A DNA stretch of 59,113 nucleotides. Source: Fidelibacterota bacterium. GTDB lineage: Bacteria > Fidelibacterota > UBA8477 > JABMPR01. Within the stretch, counting starts at the first letter, position 1. Each line of letters opens with the position of its first letter. Shown here one piece after another: positions 54,506 through 59,113 of this stretch. The notes under the pieces are model-generated. The model ran no database searches, had not been told where the DNA came from, and worked only from the letters and a program-made list of their open reading frames with translations. The DNA lies in assembly GCA_016784025.1 (NCBI GenBank), contig JADHVL010000024.1:1-59113 (forward strand), in the 5' to 3' direction. Position numbers and translations under genes: made by a program.

Positions 54506-55593
54506 AATTATTTATTCGAATCACGCTCTTTAGTCTCACAGTGAGTAGTCTTTTTGCGCTTCCCAGATTTGCCATGATGGAGGAGGTCAGTTGCGGTTCA
54601 TGTCATTCCTATCAGGGTGGTGGTGGAAATCGAACCGCCTATGGTGAAGAGTATGCCCGCGAAAGCCTCATTATGAAAGATATTGTCCTGCCCTGGGAGA
54701 ATGAAGATAGTGAATTTCCCCTTTATTTTGGAGTGGATACAAGATATCAAATGATCGCTCAGGCAGATGAAGATTTACGACAATTCCCAATGCAGTTTGC
54801 CCTCTATGCGGGTGCTGAATTTGGGAGTCTCATAGCCCATGGAGAGGTTTCCAGAATTTCTAATAAACTCAGATATTCAGGTGGTCTCCGCTATGAAGGC
54901 TTACCGTTGGAGAGCTGGATTGGTGTTGCTAAAGCTTTACCTGTTCTGGGGTGGAGGATAGATGATCATAGCATTTTTACCCGAGGAGGTAACTTAACTC
55001 TACAGGGATTGTCTCGGGAAGGGATGCCATACACACCCTTTATCGAATCACCCAGAATGCTGGAATTTGGAAGTTCACCTATCATGGGGCTTGATCTATC
55101 ATTTATGGCAGGGACCGAATTTATTAATGTCAGCGGTTTAACTGATTCTGACCTGTTTACAGCTGTGAAAATGAGCTATATGTATTCTGGTGACCTTTTC
55201 ACTGCCCAATTAGGTCTGGTATATCTTGATGAAGCGAAATTAATTAACACTTCAGTTGTCAGTTGGGGAATATCCAGCCATGGCTTTGTCTGGTTAGGGG
55301 AATGGGCTCAAATGAATGGATGGATACAACCTGAGATCACAAATATGGCTACTTTTAATCAATTAAGTTATCGTCTGTTCCAGGGGTTGGATATTGTAGG
55401 TCGCTATGAATTTTTTGATCCTGATGTAGATCTCACCACAGGTGCTATCCAGCGAACCAGTTTGGGTCTGGAGTTTTTTCCGGTTCGAGGTATCGAAATG
55501 AAATTGAGTTATCGCACCAGCACTCTGGATTTACCTGATGCCAGTTCGGATCCTGAATCTCAGATATTGAGTCAGATTCACATCTATCTATAA
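54502..55593 (+). CDS. Outer-membrane beta-barrel with N-terminal c-type haem motif
   Basis: The 363-residue protein has a signal peptide (MKLFIRITLFSLTVSSLFA). CGSCH (C31, C34, H35) comes almost immediately after it, within PRFAMMEEVSCGSCHSYQGGGGNRTAYGEEYARE. The rest, from about residue 70, is alternating amphipathic strands ending at IHIYL, as expected for a barrel of about 14 strands. The DNA of the haem motif reads tgc ggt tca tgt cat. A haem at the periplasmic mouth of a barrel would suit electron transfer across the outer membrane. The start is TTG at 54502, overlapping the upstream stop. A bidirectional terminator follows. Confidence 0.78.
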   Translation: MKLFIRITLFSLTVSSLFALPRFAMMEEVSCGSCHSYQGGGGNRTAYGEEYARESLIMKDIVLPWENEDSEFPLYFGVDTRYQMIAQADEDLRQFPMQFALYAGAEFGSLIAHGEVSRISNKLRYSGGLRYEGLPLESWIGVAKALPVLGWRIDDHSIFTRGGNLTLQGLSREGMPYTPFIESPRMLEFGSSPIMGLDLSFMAGTEFINVSGLTDSDLFTAVKMSYMYSGDLFTAQLGLVYLDEAKLINTSVVSWGISSHGFVWLGEWAQMNGWIQPEITNMATFNQLSYRLFQGLDIVGRYEFFDPDVDLTTGAIQRTSLGLEFFPVRGIEMKLSYRTSTLDLPDASSDPESQILSQIHIYL

Positions 55594-55618
55594 AAAATCC
55601 AGGATTAACCTGGATTTT
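55594..55618. terminator. Bidirectional terminator between the haem-barrel gene and selD
   Basis: AAAATCCAGG and CCTGGATTTT form a perfect 10-bp palindrome around ATTAA. A and T ends make it usable from both sides of the convergent genes. Confidence 0.88.
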
Positions 55619-55639
55619 CACCTATCTGATGTAAGTAGA

Positions 55640-56695
55640 TTATTTCTGAAGTGAAATACGTGGTTCAGCACTGGAATTGCTAATTTCACCAATAATTCTG
55701 GCTTCTTCAACTCCATTGGCGTGGAGATCCTCAACAAAAGCTTCGGCTTTATTGGCTGGGATGCTGATGAGCAATCCCCCAGAAGTCTGAGGATCAACTA
55801 CCAACAATTCTTCCAACTCGGTGACACCTGCTCCAACTGCAATGCGTGGTTTGTAATATTCGCGATTGCCTTTCAATCCACCTGGCACCACGTTTTGTTC
55901 AGCATACTTAAAAGCTCCAGGCAGGGCAGGAAGTTGGTCCACAAAGATTTTTGCATCCATAAAACTGGAATCCAACATTTCCAGTAAATGTCCCACCAGG
56001 CCATAACCGGTTACATCGGTCATGGCATGTACTTTATAATTCGCAACTACATCGGCGGCGTACTTGTTCAGGCGGACCATGCTTTTCACCATGGTGTCCA
56101 ATTCTTCAGGTGTGATGAGTTTGCGCTTCAATGCTGTGGCGATAATTCCTGTACCCAACGGTTTGGTCAGAACCAATACATCTCCAGGTTTTGTACCACC
56201 ATTTGATATTATTTTATCCGGATGGATAACGCCTGTTACAGATAAACCATATTTGAGTTCGTCATCTTTGATGGAATGCCCACCGGCAAGCACAGCTCCA
56301 GATTCGGTAATCTTGCTCAGGCCACCTCTCAGAATATCTCGAAGAACAGAGTTGTCCATATCATCCACAGGAAAACCAACAATGTTGAGGGCTGTTATTG
56401 GTCGAGCACCCATGGCATATAGATCACTAAAGGCATTGGCAGCAGTGATCTGTCCGAATGTGAAGGGATCGTCCACAATAGGGGTGAAGAAGTCCAGAGA
56501 TTGGACAATAGCAAGGTCTTCACTCACTTTATAAGCTGAGCTATCATCACGATGGTCAATCCCTATGAGCAGATCAGGATGTGAGGGAATATCAATCCCA
56601 CAGAGTATGTCGTCCAGGTCCCCTGGACCAATTTTACCTGCTCAGCCAGCGGCCTTGACTTTGGCGGTTAGATTTATTTCTAAGCTTCTAGTCAT
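55640..56695 (-). CDS. selD: Selenide, water dikinase (SelD), selenocysteine-containing through in-frame UGA at codon 18
   Basis: The AUG-initiated frame ending at 56527 lacks the conserved SelD N-terminus. Extending the same frame upstream through a TGA at 56644-56642 reaches an ATG at 56695. The full product is 351 residues, the normal SelD length. It reads MTRSLEINLTAKVKAAG, then U18, AGKIGPGDLDDIL. U18 sits at the known Cys/Sec active-site position of SelD, three residues before the catalytic K21. Downstream motifs (DFFTPIVDDPFTFGQITAANAFSDLYAMGA, GGHSIKD, DVTGYGLVGHL, DPQTSGGLL) are typical. A 7-bp hairpin with loop GGA begins 14 nt after the UGA. SelD makes selenophosphate for selenocysteine synthesis. 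No strong Shine-Dalgarno is seen. Confidence 0.93.
56612..56628 (-). promoter_or_regulatory. Bacterial SECIS-like hairpin in selD
   Basis: On the minus strand GTCCAGG and CCTGGAC form a perfect 7-bp stem with a GGA loop. Twenty bases lie between the UGA codon (56644-56642) and the loop. Bacterial SECIS elements typically place a small G-containing apical loop 16-37 nt after UGA, so the geometry fits. Confidence 0.82.
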
Positions 56696-56797
56696 CTGCA
56701 GAAAATAAGCAGAGTACCTGAACAGCCAATGCCAAAAGCTGATGGAATTAAATTGTTTTAGTGTTGAAATCTCTGGACACTTATCCTAAGATTACAG

Positions 56798-58633
56798 ATG
56801 CAAATTTTTAACAAGATTCTATTAGCGTCCCTTGTTGTTCTATTTCTCCTCACGAATTGTGCTCCTTCCTCTGAACCGGCACCAGCTGATATTATGTATT
56901 TTTTGCTAATCGATCGTTTTGTGGATGGCAACCCTGAGAATAATGCAGGAAATAATCCCCAGAGTTATCAGGCGTATGATGGGACCAATTCAGAGGCATT
57001 AAAACATTATCAAGGTGGAGATCTCCTCGGTGTAACACAATCACTGGATAGTCTGAAAGCGTTGGGTATCAGCATGATCTGGATATCACCCTTTATTGAC
57101 AATTCAAATACAGACTATGTGGGTTGGTGGCCTTATCATGGCTATCACCCCATCGATTTTTATAAGGTGGATGAACATTTTGGTACGCTGGAGGATTTGA
57201 AAGCTCTGGTTGAAGCAGCCCATTTACGCGGCCTGAAAATCATTTTTGATATGCCCTTTAATCAAACTGCAGCTGATCATCCCTGGATTGATGATGAAAG
57301 TAAAAGGAGCTGGTTTCACGTTGACGAACATGGTGAGCCCTATGCCATCACAGATTGGCAGGATCAGGAGCAAATTGAGCGTGGTGAGCTCCACGGTTTA
57401 CCAGATCTGGCTCAGGAAAGAGCTGAGGTTAGCGACTATTTGTTTGAGGTCTCAAAATATTGGATCGAGGAGACTGGCTGTGATGGATTCCGTCTAGATG
57501 CTGTCAAACATGCCCCTATAAATTTCTGGAAGGCATACACTAAGCGGATCAGAGATCTGGCCGGTCCTGATTTTTTACTCCTCGGTGAAGTTTTCTGGGG
57601 GGAGGCTTGGAGAATCGAGCCCTATGACGATATTGGCTTTGACTTTCTTTTCGATATCCCGGGTTATTACGCCATCCGCAATACGTTTAATAAGGGTGCA
57701 AGTCTTGGTGATTTCTCAAAATTTTACGAGTTGAATACCCAGAATCTACCTAACACCACCTTTGCTACACTTATTGATAACCACGATGTGCCCCGTTTCA
57801 ATGTGGATCTTGGAGAAAACGCCTGGAAGAAACAGATGTTGGCTTTGGGGTGGCTGATGACAGCACCAGGTTTACCAGTTATTTATTCCGGGACTGAGCT
57901 GGGGATGAAGGGCTATTCTGTAGGCAATGTGAGTGGAGAGTCTCAGGATTACTTAAATCGACTGCCCTATCCAGAAGCACCTTCAGACGAAGAGATGAAG
58001 CAAAAGAAGCAATTTATCGAACTCATAAATTTGCGGAATCAATATCCTGCCTTAAGTCGTGGTGATTTCAAGGAGCTCTACAAGGACTGGTCAATTTATG
58101 CCTATGTACGAACCTGGGGTGGTGAGAAGATATTGACCTGTTTGAATAATGCTGCCACCCAGGAATTCATTTCGATTCCGCTTCCACAGAGCATGGGTGT
58201 TACTGAGCTCCACAAAATTTATGGGGAAGCTGTCATCCGTCAGGAAGAGGGTGAGTTGCTGCTCCGCTTGCCTCCCAACACCTTGTCAGTCTGGGAGTTT
58301 CAAGGTGAGATGAATGAAGATCTACCAGTATGGGTGGAATTTAAGGATCGACTATCGGCGGATTATCAGGTAAAGGAATTGTATTACATCGACCATAACA
58401 ATAGTATTAACCAGCTACAGATTGCCGGAGATTTCAACAACTGGACAGCTTTTGATTATTCAACGAGCAGGCGTGGAGATAGTCTGTTTATTGAAGTTCC
58501 CTTAAAACCGGGAAGATACCAATACAAGTTTATTCTAAATGGAGAAACATGGATTGCGGATCCAAATGCCCTGGAGCATTCAACTGATCCTTATGGCGGT
58601 CGAAATAGTATTCTAACGGTTTCTTCACACTAA
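56798..58633 (+). CDS. GH13 alpha-amylase family lipoprotein with C-terminal starch-binding-like domain
   Basis: The 611-residue protein has a lipoprotein signal ending in LLTNC (C21). The GH13 barrel shows nucleophile D234 in GFRLDAVKH, acid/base E264 in LLGEVFWG and D330 in TLIDNHD. A C-terminal beta domain of GH13 type covers about residues 410-510. A CBM48/AMPK-like module follows, with QIAGDFNNW and YQYKFILNGETWIADPNA. It hydrolyses alpha-glucans on the cell surface or in the periplasm, which could feed the cytoplasmic GH57/phosphorylase route 36 kb away. Exact specificity (amylase, neopullulanase or cyclomaltodextrinase) is open. Confidence 0.92.
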   Translation: MQIFNKILLASLVVLFLLTNCAPSSEPAPADIMYFLLIDRFVDGNPENNAGNNPQSYQAYDGTNSEALKHYQGGDLLGVTQSLDSLKALGISMIWISPFIDNSNTDYVGWWPYHGYHPIDFYKVDEHFGTLEDLKALVEAAHLRGLKIIFDMPFNQTAADHPWIDDESKRSWFHVDEHGEPYAITDWQDQEQIERGELHGLPDLAQERAEVSDYLFEVSKYWIEETGCDGFRLDAVKHAPINFWKAYTKRIRDLAGPDFLLLGEVFWGEAWRIEPYDDIGFDFLFDIPGYYAIRNTFNKGASLGDFSKFYELNTQNLPNTTFATLIDNHDVPRFNVDLGENAWKKQMLALGWLMTAPGLPVIYSGTELGMKGYSVGNVSGESQDYLNRLPYPEAPSDEEMKQKKQFIELINLRNQYPALSRGDFKELYKDWSIYAYVRTWGGEKILTCLNNAATQEFISIPLPQSMGVTELHKIYGEAVIRQEEGELLLRLPPNTLSVWEFQGEMNEDLPVWVEFKDRLSADYQVKELYYIDHNNSINQLQIAGDFNNWTAFDYSTSRRGDSLFIEVPLKPGRYQYKFILNGETWIADPNALEHSTDPYGGRNSILTVSSH

Positions 58634-59085
58634 CAAACAAACTCAGGATGAACTCTTTTTTTAGGTGAATCAACACCTAATACTCCATTTATACATGGCA
58701 AATAATCATGTTATAAGGTATTGGCAAACTTTGCTTTACGTGGAGTAGTTGGGCATTGTTTTTGATGCTAAATAATTGAGGAAATAATGTTGACAACCGC
58801 TAGTCCGAACCATAACTTGAAGAAACGTAACTCAGAGGAGGGTTACTAAATTGGTTGCCATCACAAAAGTGCTAAATCAGCGGAAGCGGATCGTATGATA
58901 AGTTATATTATGAAGCGTAATCTCAATCCGATTATGGTAGTTACCATTCTATCATTAATTACAATTTTAAGCCATCTGTAAGTCGTCAAAGTAATTCGGA
59001 CAAGATCGCTTAAAAAATAAGAGACACTTTCCGGGCATCCAACATATTAAGCAAACACCTCATGGTGCTGCGATTTCATGTTAAT
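58634..59085. other. Region without a recognised gene
   Basis: About 450 nt hold no recognisable gene. A 7-bp hairpin (TTAGGTG/CACCTAA) lies at 58661-58680, after the amylase stop. A 28-aa ORF (58895-58981) encodes a short hydrophobic peptide (NPIMVVTILSLITILSHL) with no good ribosome site, so I do not call it a gene. I see no tRNA. Confidence 0.5.
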
Positions 59086-59112
59086 ACGCTTCCTCATCTG
59101 AAGCGTTTTTTG
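59086..59112 (+). terminator. Rho-independent terminator at the window end
   Basis: ACGCTTC and GAAGCGT form a 7-bp stem with a 7-nt loop, followed by TTTTTTGT (the first T overlapping the stem). No plus-strand gene immediately precedes it, so it may end an unrecognised small transcript or the amylase mRNA. Confidence 0.75.
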
Positions 59113-59113
59113 T

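Noticed and set aside
55640..56527. selD as a truncated pseudogene
   Set aside because: The missing N-terminus is present in frame upstream of a UGA that matches the Sec position, with a SECIS-like hairpin.
58895..58981. 28-aa hydrophobic ORF
   Set aside because: Too short, weak ribosome site and no context; could be chance in an AT-rich gap.

Overview
The window comes from a Gram-negative bacterium of about 45% G+C, most likely in the Fibrobacterota-Chlorobiota-Bacteroidota (FCB) group. Candidatus Neomarinimicrobiota (SAR406/Marinimicrobia) or a close relative fits best. The evidence is secreted proteins ending in a FlgD-like Ig domain with an NPFNP sorting-tag signature, a dockerin-tailed M14 peptidase, a TonB receptor with an N-terminal carboxypeptidase-regulatory domain, a GGGP synthase, and TTG starts that overlap the previous stop as TTGA. 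The phylum is an inference from gene content, not from a marker tree. No rRNA, tRNA, insertion sequence, prophage or CRISPR array was seen.

Layout. 1-4.9 kb: the end of an M1 aminopeptidase fused to an outer-membrane barrel, an M14 carboxypeptidase, an orphan TatT-like lipoprotein and a 58-aa membrane peptide. 4.9-13.4 kb (minus): TetR regulator, MMPL/RND transporter, LolA-like protein, outer-membrane barrel and an unknown protein, preceded by a second RND transporter. 13.6-20.3 kb (plus): TrmB-type regulator, a degenerate GAPDH overlapping an active GAPDH, GH57 glucanotransferase and alpha-glucan phosphorylase. 20.6-25.5 kb (minus): ECF sigma factor with two small envelope proteins, then a membrane protein, winged-helix regulator and TonB receptor. 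25.7-31.4 kb (plus): three secreted tagged proteins, two of them paralogues. 31.5-34.8 kb: dienoyl-CoA reductase-like SDR, lipoprotein and PHP metallohydrolase. 35-42.4 kb (plus): efp-accB-accC, gcvH-gcvPA-GGGP synthase, xerD and a dNTPase. 42.4-48.7 kb (minus): M23 peptidase, rhomboid, cdd, tdk, nucleoside transporter, adk and coaE. 48.8-59.1 kb: DksA-like protein, zinc ribbon, DUF3467, CopA, a haem lipoprotein plus haem-barrel pair, a selenocysteine-containing selD, and a GH13 amylase lipoprotein.

Functional themes. Glucan storage and breakdown (GH57, GT35, GH13) sits beside GAPDH under a probable sugar-responsive TrmB regulator. Pyrimidine nucleoside uptake and salvage (nupC-type transporter, tdk, cdd) is grouped with adk and coaE. 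Several envelope systems are present.

The strongest unusual signals are: (i) selD is read through an in-frame UGA at codon 18, with a bacterial SECIS-like hairpin just downstream, so the organism probably makes selenoproteins; (ii) a GAPDH paralogue lacking its catalytic cysteine and substrate-phosphate residues is translationally coupled to an intact GAPDH; (iii) a two-gene unit has a monohaem lipoprotein and an outer-membrane barrel with its own N-terminal CxxCH, which may be a minimal electron conduit; (iv) an aminopeptidase is fused to an Omp85-like barrel; (v) a bacterial GGGP synthase suggests archaeal-type ether lipid capacity.
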